DNA of 64,000 nucleotides. Origin: Verrucomicrobiota bacterium. GTDB taxonomy: Bacteria > Verrucomicrobiota > Verrucomicrobiia > Verrucomicrobiales > Verrucomicrobiaceae. The stretch lies in contig VFKE01000056.1 of assembly GCA_009885695.1 (NCBI GenBank), positions 42,603 to 106,602 of the forward strand, in the 5' to 3' direction. Below are positions 17,209-26,082 of this stretch, one piece after another. Both the position numbers and the translations under genes were made by a program. The notes under the pieces are model-generated. The model was given only the letters and a program-made list of their open reading frames with translations. It ran no database searches and was not told where the DNA came from. Within the stretch, counting starts at the first letter, position 1. The number at the start of each line of letters is the position of its first letter.

Positions 17209-17785
17209 TTCTACGCAACTCTCATTACAGTGGCGAGCCATTCGGCTAGCGATCACGACCGTTGTGATCTTGATGGCTTCCCTTTTCGTGAAAGGGTCGG
17301 TTTTCCCGGTATTGCGCCCCAGTTGTTGCATTGCCGATATGGGTATCTCATGTTCGTCATGTGGCATCACTCGAAGCATTACTTCGATTCTGCATGGCGA
17401 TTTTGAGAGCTCTAAGGCGTTTCATCAAGGTGGCATATTTCTAGTTACGCTAGTTGCTGTGTCACTTGTTTCGAGGCCGTTACCATACCTATTTCCGTCT
17501 TCAAAGTTCATAGCATTGGACGCACTTGCATTCGTCATTGCTTGGATCATATTATCAATAATATTTTTCGGTGCGCCTGGCTCAGGATATAGAGGAATCC
17601 AAGCCGACGGTTGCAGGATAAGCGAAAGAAAGAGGACGCAGAACCAGGCTTTCCAACCGACGCCGAGGACGGCGCGGTTGAAAGCCGACATTCGGCTAAA
17701 TCGGCCCAAACGTTTTTTCCCGCACGGCAACGATGGCGTCCAGCATGCTCTCCGCCTCCGCACGCAATTTGGTGTCGAGGCTTGA
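17189..17785 (+). CDS. DUF2752 family membrane protein
   Basis: The diagnostic DUF2752 motif is present as SCSSCGITRSITSILHGDF with following AFHQGGIF; three hydrophobic helices lie at about residues 20-38, 80-100 and 112-130. Function is unknown. The domain ends near IIFFGAPGSG; the remaining ~60 residues (NQAFQPTPRTARLKADIR onward) are encoded by a hairpin (17647-17686) and by the antisense of the convergent gene at 17696-18082, so this tail may be acquired repeat sequence or a lost stop. Confidence 0.75.
   Translation: MRIISSNSTQLSLQWRAIRLAITTVVILMASLFVKGSVFPVLRPSCCIADMGISCSSCGITRSITSILHGDFESSKAFHQGGIFLVTLVAVSLVSRPLPYLFPSSKFIALDALAFVIAWIILSIIFFGAPGSGYRGIQADGCRISERKRTQNQAFQPTPRTARLKADIRLNRPKRFFPHGNDGVQHALRLRTQFGVEA
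17647..17686. terminator. Hairpin between two convergent genes
   Basis: GGCTTTCCAACCGACGCC and CGGCGCGGTTGAAAGCC can pair around a GAGGA loop. It lies directly after the stop of the minus-strand gene at 17696 and inside the extended tail of the DUF2752 frame. No T-run follows on either side, so the terminator role is tentative. Confidence 0.45.
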
Positions 17786-18082
17786 GGTTGCGCGATTGTA
17801 GCGGCGATAAAGCAGGGCCAGCCGGGTTTTGATCTCGTCTTTGGTCATTTTTGTGTTGATGCCGCAAAGTTGTTCGGGCGACTTCTTGGATTGACCGACC
17901 CTTGGGCTTGAAGACGGGGCGCTGATCCCGCCGGTGGTGGCGCTCAGCGTGGCACTGATTTTATCCAGAAGGCTGCGCGCTTTTTCCGAGGTCTTTTTTT
18001 TGGCGCTGACCCAGGAACCGGGCTTGGCATCCTCTTTGCTGGCAAGTGTCTCGCTGATGGACTGAAATAATTTCTTAAACAT
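17696..18082 (-). CDS. 128-residue protein of unknown function, third gene of the FHA/GrpE-like/Hsp70 module
   Basis: I do not recognise a family. The N-terminus (MFKKLFQSISETLASKEDAK) is a basic amphipathic helix, followed by a Ser/Thr-rich linker with several serine-proline and threonine sites (about residues 30-70), then a charged helical C-terminus (MTKDEIKTRLALLYRRYNRA ... LRAEAESMLDAIVAVREK). No signal peptide or membrane helix. It starts 26 bases after the Hsp70 stop, matching the spacing between the first two genes. The exposed Ser/Thr linker would be a plausible phosphorylation target, which is inference only. Confidence 0.7.
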   Translation of the reverse strand: MFKKLFQSISETLASKEDAKPGSWVSAKKKTSEKARSLLDKISATLSATTGGISAPSSSPRVGQSKKSPEQLCGINTKMTKDEIKTRLALLYRRYNRATSSLDTKLRAEAESMLDAIVAVREKTFGPI

Positions 18083-18108
18083 GATGGATGGGGAAAGTTT
18101 ATGGAGAG

Positions 18109-19596
18109 CTACTCGATGCGAAATTGCCGCAACATCGAGCCTCGCTTGAGCAGTTCCTCCTCGCTAAGGATGCCCGCGCCCTTGTAGGTGACTGCGACTT
18201 CCTGTGAGCGGCCGCTTTGTTTGTCCATCACCAGAGCCCGGACGCGCTGATTCTCGTCATAGCTGTAGGTGACGGCAATTTCGCAGCCCGCCACGCGGTC
18301 CGGCGGAACCTCCAGCGTGATGCGCCCGATCACATCCACAAAGCGCGGATCCGTATCCTCGCCCTGGGTGATGTCGACTTCGATGACCCGCTCATTGGCC
18401 TCGGAGGTCGTGTAAACCTGGCTCATGGAACAGGGAATCGGCGTGTTCTTGGCGATGACGATGGAATTTTTCACGCCTTCCTCGCCGGTCTTCGAGTTCA
18501 CGACATAAGCCAGGGTGCCGTAACTCTGGTTGCAGACTTCACGGATGCGCGCCGATCTCTTGGCGAAGATGGCCGCGCCTAGCGCGACTGCCTCGTCAAC
18601 GTTGCCGCAGGACTTGGGAGGGCTGCCGAAGAATTTTTCCAATGCCGTCTTCACTTTAGGAATGCGGGTGCTGCCGCCCACCAGCACCACATGTTCGATG
18701 TCGCCCGGCTGCAGTTTCGCGCTGGCGAGCGCTTGCTCCACCAGCATGATCGCGCGTGTCAGCAGTCGCTGCGCGATTTTCTCGAAATTCTCTCGCGTGA
18801 GATCGATACGGGCAATGCCATCCGTGTCGTTGCCGATGGTGTCGTGCACGCGATGGAGTTTGCTGAGCATCTTCTTCGCATCTTCTGCGGCATGCAGCAC
18901 CCTGCGGCGCTGGCGCTCGTCCTTGAAGAGATCGGCATTGACCTGGCTGCGGTATTGCGCGGCGTAGATATCGAGAAGCAATTCGTCAATATTTGCGCCG
19001 CCGAGATGGCGCGCGCCTTCACTGGTCAAGATGCGGATGTTTCCGCCTTCCACCTCCAAGATAGTGACATCCAACGTGCCGCCGCCCATGTCGAACACGA
19101 GCACACGACCGTGCACGCCCTGGGTCTGCGCATAGTAAACTGCGGCTGCCGTCGGTTCGTTCACCAGTCGTCGCACCTTCATGCCGGCCATCTCTGCTGC
19201 GGCGATGGTGCTCTTGCGCGCCAGTTCGTTGAAGTTTGCCGGCACGGTGATGACCACTTCATGGATGTCACCGATGATGCGCGAGCACTCGCGTTTGAGC
19301 TTCGACAGGATCAAGGCGGATATCTCCGCCGGTGTCCACTTGCGGCCGTCGATCTCCACAAAGTATTCCGGGTCGTCCATGTGACGCTTGATCTGGAAGA
19401 CCGTCCGCTCCGGATCACCTCCGTCGCGAGCGGCGCTGCCGACGAGTTTCACCTCTTCGTGGGAATCAAAAAAGACCACGGAAGGAGTGAGTCGTTCGCC
19501 GTCCGCATTGGGCACGATTTCCGGATTGCCGTCGGGCTTGAGGTAAGCCAGGCCGGAAAGAGTGGTGCCAAGATCGATTCCTACGTGTTCAGCCAT
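18109..19596 (-). CDS. Lidless Hsp70 (DnaK-like) chaperone
   Basis: A 495-residue Hsp70 with a complete nucleotide-binding domain: phosphate-1 VGIDLGTTLSGLAYL, phosphate-2 VLVFDMGGGTLDVTIL and adenosine motif VVLVGGSTRIPKVKTALEKF. A substrate-binding beta-domain follows (YGTLAYVV ... EVDITQGEDTDPRFVDVIGRI), but the protein ends soon after, so the alpha-helical lid and the usual DnaK C-terminal tail are missing. It is distinct from the full-length DnaK at 60481. Gene order on the minus strand is FHA/coiled-coil/GrpE-like protein, 27-base gap, this gene, 26-base gap, 128-residue protein. The upstream protein ends in a GrpE-like domain and is the likely nucleotide-exchange partner. Confidence 0.92.
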   Translation of the reverse strand: MAEHVGIDLGTTLSGLAYLKPDGNPEIVPNADGERLTPSVVFFDSHEEVKLVGSAARDGGDPERTVFQIKRHMDDPEYFVEIDGRKWTPAEISALILSKLKRECSRIIGDIHEVVITVPANFNELARKSTIAAAEMAGMKVRRLVNEPTAAAVYYAQTQGVHGRVLVFDMGGGTLDVTILEVEGGNIRILTSEGARHLGGANIDELLLDIYAAQYRSQVNADLFKDERQRRRVLHAAEDAKKMLSKLHRVHDTIGNDTDGIARIDLTRENFEKIAQRLLTRAIMLVEQALASAKLQPGDIEHVVLVGGSTRIPKVKTALEKFFGSPPKSCGNVDEAVALGAAIFAKRSARIREVCNQSYGTLAYVVNSKTGEEGVKNSIVIAKNTPIPCSMSQVYTTSEANERVIEVDITQGEDTDPRFVDVIGRITLEVPPDRVAGCEIAVTYSYDENQRVRALVMDKQSGRSQEVAVTYKGAGILSEEELLKRGSMLRQFRIE

Positions 19597-19623
19597 CTTT
19601 TTGTCGTGGTAAAATATGTGATT

Positions 19624-22600
19624 TCAGCGCGCTAATGATTCACTGGATGTCTTCACTTCGACCTTCCGAAGAACCACCTCGCGGCCGCCTCCGCCTGAAT
19701 ACAGGAAACCCGGCCTGTAGCTTTCGACGACCTTGGGCCGGGCCGGGCCCGACACGCTTTCGACAATCGCGATGCGTTGGCGAAGATCGACGTCCACCTC
19801 GGTGCCTGGCGCCACCTTGAACTCCTCGATGCCGTGTTGATCGAGAATGTCCTCAAAACTCGCCCGCAGTGTTCGCAATTGCTGATCCATTCCGCCATTG
19901 ATGCCAGGGCCGGTAACGCGCTGAATGAGGATGTCGATCAAATCGATGCGTTTAATGAGGTCGTTGGCAAAAAGAATAACGGTCTTCTCGTCCATGTTCG
20001 CGTGCAGGCTCCGCCTGAGGACTTCGTGCTTCTCCTCCAGTTCGCGCACGCGCTCCTTGAGCTTCATGGTCAGCGCAATTTCAGCTTGCTTCGCGTCTTC
20101 GGTCACACGGTGCCTTGCTTCCTCCAGGTCGCGCCCGGCTTTTTCCAGCGCACAGGCGCGGTCCTCTTCTTCCTGCCCGCGCTCAAGCCGGATTTGCTCC
20201 AGACGCTGTTGCTCCTTCGCGACGGATTCATTCAGGGCGTTCAGCTTCAGTTGCTGGGAAAGCTCCTGCTCCGCAGCCTCGCTCAAATGACGGCTGGCCA
20301 CGCGCTCCTTGGTTTCCATCATCGCCAGGGCTTCATTGAGCGAAAGCAGCTTGTCACCACTGTGAAGAAGCTCGGCATAGCGGGATTCATTGGCCGCTAT
20401 CTTGTTCAGCAATTCTTCGAGGGAAGCATCTCCGCGCTGAAGCCGCTCCCGGTTCGTCTGCAAACTCGCGGCGATCCCATCCTCCTCACGACGCAGGCTC
20501 TCGACTTGCTTCGTGAGCTCCGCCACCTGGCCAGTCAGTGTAATTTCACGCTCTCCAAGGCTTCCCTGCAAATCGGCGAGACGTTTCTCCGTCACTTCCA
20601 CTCCGCCTTGGGCCATTTGCAACCTCTTGCCTTCAAGGCTGATTTGATCACAAATCTGCCGGAGTGATTCCTCGCCTTTTGCGCACTGTTCCCGGAGCGC
20701 ATCAAGCCGGTGCGTCGCATCCACAATTTCCTGCTGAGTAACAGTCGCCAGCGCCTTGAGTTGAGCGGAATGTTCTTCCTCCAAAGTGCGCCGCGCCACC
20801 AACTCGCTCAAATTGTTCTGCGTCGCGGCCTCCTCCAGGCTCAATGCAGCACTCGTGGCACGAATGGATTCTGCTTCAGCCTTGGCTGCCTGAAGCTCCT
20901 GCGTGATCCCGGCATGTGCCTGTTCCACATGAGCGAGATTTTCCCGCTCGGCGGCAAGATGTTCCTCCAGTTCCGCGAGTTCGGCCAAGCGCTCTTGCGC
21001 TGCTTCGGCAGCCATGGTTTCACGCGCTTGTTCATCAGCTATCTCGTGCTCGATCCGGGCCAGGTCCTGGCTGAGCGCCCCTTTCCGCGCCGTCAATGCG
21101 TCAAACGTCTGCAACTCCTCCAGTCTCTGCTTAGAAATGGAATCAAGTGACACCTGTGCCTTTAGGATTTGTTGCTCGATGTCCTTCAGCTCGTTCGCAC
21201 GCCGTTCGAGCATGGTCAGTCGCTCGGCAGCCTGGGTCACTTGATTCATGGCATCTTGCGCTTCTTTTTGCTTGGAAGCCAGCGTGGCGAGGAGGACCGC
21301 AATTTCATTTCGGACTCCTCCGGCACGGTTGGTTTCCAGTTCAAGGTGATCGCGCGTCTGCTGGAGCCGCAGTTTCTCGGCCTCGTGTTCGCGTCGCAGT
21401 GTGGCCAGCGACTGGCCATGGATCCCAGCCTCATTCTGCAAGCGCAGGAGTTCCTGATGCAGAGCCTCACGCTCCTTTCGCACCGCTTCCGTTTTCGTGC
21501 GGACATCGGACTCCATCGCCCGCGTTGCAACTAGTGAATCCTTCGCCCCAACGATGCGTTGTTCGATTTCACGGTGCTCTTCGAGCCTCTGTTCCAACTC
21601 AAGGCATTTTATCTCCGCGGCGGAGAGCCGCTTCCCGGCTTCCGCGAGTTCAATGCGTTTGGCCTCCAAATTTTCAGCATTCTCCCCGAGCTGTTTTTCC
21701 ATCTTGGCGAGACTATCCTTGCGTGCCGATTCCTCATCTGCGAACTTTGCCGCTGCTTCGGTGAGTGTGACGTGTCGCTCCTCCAGTCTGGCGACAACAG
21801 CGGATTTCTCGGACACCGTAGCAACCAGGGCGTCGAGCTTGGCCTGTTGTTTCTTTGCCTCAGTCTCGGCTGCAACGGCATGCGATTCGGCCACTCGATG
21901 CCGGGCGGCAGTTTCTTCCAGCCGTTTTGTCACGGCGGCATGCTGCGACTTCACCTCTTTATGTTCCGCGAGATGCTTTTCCTTCGCGTTGGCGACCGCC
22001 AACATTTCGGCGCGATGTGTTTGCAGATCCTCCGCCGCCTGCGCCACTCCCGCGCGGGCTATTTCCAGTTCCGCCTGATGAGCGGCAGATTTACCTTCGA
22101 GTTCCGCCGTGCGTGATTCAACTTCAGCCAAACGCCTGGTTGCATCCTCCAAAGTGCGATCAAGCGTCGCGACATTTTCTTCGAGACTGGCGCGCTGTTT
22201 GGAAAGTGTCTGGATGAGCGCGTGCTGGGCACCACCTTGCTCGGCAAGGGCGGCGATCTCATGCTCCTTGTCCACGCGCTGGCGTGTCAGGGATGTGATG
22301 GCTCCCTCCAGCACGCCTTTCTGCTCCTCGGCCAGTGTGAGAGCGTTCACTGCTTCTTTTAGCCGTGATTCAGTCGCAGTAAGGGCGCGTAGCTTGGTGT
22401 TTAAGTCCTCCTCGCGTCGCGTAAGCCGGGTGATGCGTTCCTCGATGACCAGCGCAGAACTTTCCTTGTCCGCCAAGTCACGCTCAAGTTCACTGCGCCT
22501 AACAGAAAAATTCAACTCGACCTCACCATTAATTTTGCACAATTCTTCATAGCGCGTGCGAGCTCCCGCCACTTCGACATTAATGGTCCCGACTGATTTT

Positions 22601-25131
22601 TTGAGCTCCTCTTCCCGTGCGACAAGTTCCTTGATCTCACTGTTCCGTCGTTCACGTTCAGCCGACAGAGCGCCGATCTCCACTTCGTGTGCGCCGCGCT
22701 GCGACGTCAACTCTGCGATCAGCCCCTCCAGTTCAGCATGCTTCGTTTCGTGTCCGGAGATCTTGTCCCGCAGACCCGCAAGATTTTTTTCCGTTTCTGC
22801 CAGAGCGGCGGTCTTGCTTTCCAGGTCGGCGTTCCGCGCCTCCAACTCCCGCAAGCGCTTGCTTGCCTCATTGAGCGACGATTGCTTTGCGGCGAGGGCG
22901 GCGTCGAATTCTTGAGCCTTGATCGCGTGGGATTTTTGCAGCTCAGCCTGCTGTCCCGCAAAGTTCCGTTGAGCCCCGGTGAGCGCGGCCCTGGCTTCGG
23001 TGGTGCTTTTTTCCAATGCGACCCGCTCATCTTGCAGCAGGGAAAGTTTTTGCTGTGTTTCGACGAGTTCTTTCCTGGCCTCACTGTGGCCTTCCGCAGT
23101 TTCATCGACCTGTTTTCGCACCTCTTCATGGGCCATCTTCAACTCCAGCAGCGCAGCTTCCGCAGCGGACTGTTGTTCATTGACGAGCGTGAGCGCCTTG
23201 GTGGCCGTGGCCAGATGGCTGTCGGTCGCAGCCAGTTCTTCCATCCGCTTCTCGGCTGCAGTGCGACGGCCCTCGATTTCCGCAACTCCACGTTCGACTG
23301 CTTCAAGCTGTTGGTGGCGCTTGGAGATCGCCTCATCAAACTCGTGTTTTTCAGACTCCAATTGCTTTTGCTGCCGGGCAACCTCCTCTTTGGAATTCTT
23401 AATCAACGCCTCCAGCTTGATTTGCTCCGGCTGGAGTGACTGGATTCTCGCTTCGGCACCAGCCTGAAGCTGGCAGGTCTGCTGCAACTTTGCTCCTGCT
23501 GCTGCCTGCTGCTTCGCTAATGTCGCGCGCTCCTGATGAGCCGCTTCGATCCTGGCAAGCAATTCTGCATAATCCTTTTCCTGTGCGCTACGTTGCACGG
23601 CCAGGCCCTCCAACTCTTTTGCGTGAACGACGCGTTCGCGGTTGTGGCTTTCAAACTCCTGGCGCGCGGCCACAAGTTTCGTGGCGAATGCGGCCAACTC
23701 CCCTTCCTCCGCAGCACGCGTGGCGGAGAACTTCTCAAGTTCCCTGGCATGATCGGCGCGCTGGCCAGCGAAGCGCTCGACTTCATGCTGCGTCGTATTG
23801 AGCATCGCAATGAACTCTGCGTGCTCTTTTTCCATGGCCGCACGCTCGACAGAGAGCTGTTCGAGTCTCTCGGAGTGTTCATTGCGCTGTTGGGTGATGC
23901 CCTCGATTTCCTGGCGGGCGATGCTGATCTTCGCGACAAGCCCGGCATGTTCTTCCTCCCTGGCCGCGTGGTCGGCAGAGAGCTTCCCGAGTTCCCTCTC
24001 GCGATCGTCACGCTGAACGGTGAGTCTCTCGACTTCCTGACGTGTTGCATTGAGTTTCGCGATGAACTCCGCGTGCTCTTTTTCTTTGGCTGCGCGCTCG
24101 CTGGCAAGTTTTCCCAGCTGAGCGTTACTTTCAGCATCCTTGATGGAAGCAGCAGCAGCGGAATCACCTTCCTTGTGCAACACGACAAGCCGCTCCTCCG
24201 CAGCCTTGATATCGCGCGCGAGTCCTGCAAGGCGTTCTCCGGCATTTTTTGATTCATTCGAGACGCGCTCGTGATTTTTTCCCTCGACCTCCCGTTGTTC
24301 GGCAATCTGCTTCCGGGCTGCTTCACTTTCCTGGCGCAGTGTTTCGAGTGCCAGCCTGGCAGCAGCCGCTTCTTTTTTTACGTGGTCAAGTTTTTCGTTT
24401 TCATCGCGCAGATGTTGGAGCTGCACCTGTGCCTCGACGATTCCAGCTTTGAGCGCCGCATGTTGTTCCCGCAATTCTTGGGGGTCACCCTTGGCGTTGG
24501 GTGTGGGCACGGGGACAGTCGGTTGGGTCGGGTGTGGAGTGGTGCCAGCCGACTGATGCTGAGTCGGAAGCAGTGGAGTTTTGGCGACGATTTGTGAAAG
24601 AACGGACACTGTCCTGGGAATGGTGGCGCCTGCCACAGGTGCCGGGCTCGTGGGAGCAAGCGCTTGAACCTTCGGACCGAGTGTCGTCGATTCGCTGAGA
24701 GGCGATGGGGCATCCGTCGGCGCCTTCCGAAGCGGGATGAATTCCGTTTGGGGTCCGGGACCTTCGATGCTCTCGGCATCACGGCGTTTATCTTCCGCAC
24801 TCGGGGACGAACCCTTTTCTTCCCGATCAGGGCCGGGAAGATGGGTATCGCGGAAGCGCGCCTCAAGCTGCCCGAAGCGAACTTTGTCGCCCGGCTTCAG
24901 TTCGGCGCTTTCGACGCGCCTGCCATTGACGTAGGTGCCGTTGGAGCTTTTGAGGTCGGTCAGCACGTAAGCGCCGCCAGGTTGGCGGGCGAATTCAGCG
25001 TGGAAGCTGGAAATTTGATTATTGTCGATGACAATCTCGTTGCGCGGGTTGCGGCCAAGCGAGAGTCTTTCTTCGAGCAGATCGAAGATGAACTCATTGC
25101 CGTCATTGAGATTAAACGCGAGGTAGGGCAT
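19624..25131 (-). CDS. 1835-residue FHA / giant coiled-coil / GrpE-like protein
   Basis: Three parts are visible. (1) FHA domain, about residues 1-100: LSLGRNPRNEIVIDNNQISSFHAEF and LKSSNGTYVNGRRVES contain the phosphothreonine-binding Arg, Ser-x-x-His and Asn-Gly positions. (2) A Pro/Thr-rich linker, then almost uninterrupted coiled coil from about 215 to 1720, including five tandem 42-residue units (339-548). (3) A C-terminal region, about 1713-1830, that aligns by eye with GrpE: LFANDLIKRIDLIDILIQRV, a helix ending ILDQHGIEEF, then VDVDLRQRIAIVESVSG and VVESYRPGFLYS, ending in a VxLRKVEVKT strand. No membrane helix. First gene of an operon with a lidless Hsp70. Likely role: a phospho-recruited scaffold and exchange factor for that Hsp70 (inference). 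Confidence 0.88.
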   Translation of the reverse strand: MPYLAFNLNDGNEFIFDLLEERLSLGRNPRNEIVIDNNQISSFHAEFARQPGGAYVLTDLKSSNGTYVNGRRVESAELKPGDKVRFGQLEARFRDTHLPGPDREEKGSSPSAEDKRRDAESIEGPGPQTEFIPLRKAPTDAPSPLSESTTLGPKVQALAPTSPAPVAGATIPRTVSVLSQIVAKTPLLPTQHQSAGTTPHPTQPTVPVPTPNAKGDPQELREQHAALKAGIVEAQVQLQHLRDENEKLDHVKKEAAAARLALETLRQESEAARKQIAEQREVEGKNHERVSNESKNAGERLAGLARDIKAAEERLVVLHKEGDSAAAASIKDAESNAQLGKLASERAAKEKEHAEFIAKLNATRQEVERLTVQRDDRERELGKLSADHAAREEEHAGLVAKISIARQEIEGITQQRNEHSERLEQLSVERAAMEKEHAEFIAMLNTTQHEVERFAGQRADHARELEKFSATRAAEEGELAAFATKLVAARQEFESHNRERVVHAKELEGLAVQRSAQEKDYAELLARIEAAHQERATLAKQQAAAGAKLQQTCQLQAGAEARIQSLQPEQIKLEALIKNSKEEVARQQKQLESEKHEFDEAISKRHQQLEAVERGVAEIEGRRTAAEKRMEELAATDSHLATATKALTLVNEQQSAAEAALLELKMAHEEVRKQVDETAEGHSEARKELVETQQKLSLLQDERVALEKSTTEARAALTGAQRNFAGQQAELQKSHAIKAQEFDAALAAKQSSLNEASKRLRELEARNADLESKTAALAETEKNLAGLRDKISGHETKHAELEGLIAELTSQRGAHEVEIGALSAERERRNSEIKELVAREEELKKSVGTINVEVAGARTRYEELCKINGEVELNFSVRRSELERDLADKESSALVIEERITRLTRREEDLNTKLRALTATESRLKEAVNALTLAEEQKGVLEGAITSLTRQRVDKEHEIAALAEQGGAQHALIQTLSKQRASLEENVATLDRTLEDATRRLAEVESRTAELEGKSAAHQAELEIARAGVAQAAEDLQTHRAEMLAVANAKEKHLAEHKEVKSQHAAVTKRLEETAARHRVAESHAVAAETEAKKQQAKLDALVATVSEKSAVVARLEERHVTLTEAAAKFADEESARKDSLAKMEKQLGENAENLEAKRIELAEAGKRLSAAEIKCLELEQRLEEHREIEQRIVGAKDSLVATRAMESDVRTKTEAVRKEREALHQELLRLQNEAGIHGQSLATLRREHEAEKLRLQQTRDHLELETNRAGGVRNEIAVLLATLASKQKEAQDAMNQVTQAAERLTMLERRANELKDIEQQILKAQVSLDSISKQRLEELQTFDALTARKGALSQDLARIEHEIADEQARETMAAEAAQERLAELAELEEHLAAERENLAHVEQAHAGITQELQAAKAEAESIRATSAALSLEEAATQNNLSELVARRTLEEEHSAQLKALATVTQQEIVDATHRLDALREQCAKGEESLRQICDQISLEGKRLQMAQGGVEVTEKRLADLQGSLGEREITLTGQVAELTKQVESLRREEDGIAASLQTNRERLQRGDASLEELLNKIAANESRYAELLHSGDKLLSLNEALAMMETKERVASRHLSEAAEQELSQQLKLNALNESVAKEQQRLEQIRLERGQEEEDRACALEKAGRDLEEARHRVTEDAKQAEIALTMKLKERVRELEEKHEVLRRSLHANMDEKTVILFANDLIKRIDLIDILIQRVTGPGINGGMDQQLRTLRASFEDILDQHGIEEFKVAPGTEVDVDLRQRIAIVESVSGPARPKVVESYRPGFLYSGGGGREVVLRKVEVKTSSESLAR
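23488..24117 (-). repeat. Five tandem 126-bp units encoding 42-residue coiled-coil repeats
   Basis: Residues 339-548 of the FHA/GrpE-like protein divide into five 42-residue units, each beginning with an LGKL/LEQL-like core, then RAAxEKEHAEF, then ATRQEVE and a QRxxHxRE end. Forty-two residues is exactly six heptads, so added or lost units keep the coiled-coil register. Unit boundaries were placed by eye and the units have diverged substantially. Confidence 0.8.
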
Positions 25132-25213
25132 TTTTTGCTTTGCGGAGAGGCAGTCTAGAATTTTTTTTATTCTTAATCAACGCGAAACAACATCTCTCAT
25201 AACCTTCTTGACC

Positions 25214-26029
25214 ATGACAGCCCCCCTCTTGCCGACCGCATCGACACCAACCACCCCAGTTTTTTGCACGGCGATCTTCGGTTTAATCCTGTTGCAAGCA
25301 TCCATTGGAGTCGCAGCCGAGCCCAGTGGCGCGGAACTGGATCGCATCGGCCGGCGCATCTGGCAGAGCGAATGTGGCGGCACCGTGGAGGGGCTGACGA
25401 GCTGGAATGCAGGGGAGAACTTTGCCTCACTCGGCATCGGCCATTTCATCTGGTATCCGAAGGGTGTGCAGGGGCCGTTCGAGGAGAGCTTCCCCAAGCT
25501 GATCACCTGGTTGAAAGCGGAAGGCGTGAACCTGCCGCCGTGGCTGGCTGAGGGCAGGAAGTGTCCGTGGCTGGACAGAAAATCATTCGATGCCAGCCAT
25601 CACGGCACGCAGCAGAAGGAACTGCGCACGCTGTTGTCGGGCACGATCCGCGCGCAGGTGCGTTTCATCATCCGCAGGTTGGAGGAAGCGGTTCCGAAAT
25701 ATCGTGCTGCCGCTGGGAAACAGGCGCAGCGAGTGGAACAGAATATTTCGCAACTGCGCCAGACTGCGGCGGGAAATTTCGCCTTGATCGACTACGTGAA
25801 TTTCAAAGGCGAGGGGCTCAATCCGAAGGAGCGATATCAAGGTGAAGGCTGGGGCTTGCTTCAGGTGCTTATCGAGATGGACAGTGACGGCAAGGCAACG
25901 CCCGCCGAGCGCTTTGCAAGTGCCGCCCAGCGCGTGCTGGCCCGGCGCGTAAGGAACAGTCCACCGGAGCGCGGCGAGAAACGCTGGCTGGAAGGATGGA
26001 AAAGCCGCTGTGCTGGGTATGCGGGTTGA
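25214..26029 (+). CDS. Secreted protein, possibly lysozyme-like, function unknown
   Basis: About 271 residues. A hydrophobic signal (TPVFCTAIFGLILLQASIGVAAE) precedes the mature part, which starts GAELDRIGRRIWQSECGGTV. The spacing of Glu (SECGG) to SLGIGHFIWYPKG recalls the Glu ... GIGH arrangement of T4-type (GH24) lysozymes, which would make it a peptidoglycan hydrolase, but this is a loose motif match. The rest (KCPWLDRKSF, LIDYVNFKGEGLNP, GWGLLQVLIEM) looks strongly conserved in type yet I cannot name the family. Divergent from the FHA/GrpE-like gene; convergent with the PEP-CTERM gene. Confidence 0.7.
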   Translation: MTAPLLPTASTPTTPVFCTAIFGLILLQASIGVAAEPSGAELDRIGRRIWQSECGGTVEGLTSWNAGENFASLGIGHFIWYPKGVQGPFEESFPKLITWLKAEGVNLPPWLAEGRKCPWLDRKSFDASHHGTQQKELRTLLSGTIRAQVRFIIRRLEEAVPKYRAAAGKQAQRVEQNISQLRQTAAGNFALIDYVNFKGEGLNPKERYQGEGWGLLQVLIEMDSDGKATPAERFASAAQRVLARRVRNSPPERGEKRWLEGWKSRCAGYAG

Positions 26030-26082
26030 TGATGCGACAAGACGGCACACTCATGCACCATGTTTTTTGTCTAAAACAGACA

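Noticed and set aside
17647-17700. Hairpin with AACC...GGTT arms resembling an integron attC site
   Set aside because: The outer GTTRRRY/RYYYAAC core sites are not present in the right positions and no integrase or cassette array is nearby; a simple palindrome is sufficient.
19777-20667. Long plus-strand frames opposite the giant coiled-coil gene
   Set aside because: They are shadows of the Glu/Lys/Ala-rich coiled-coil codons (giving Leu/Phe/Arg-rich antisense) and have no independent support.
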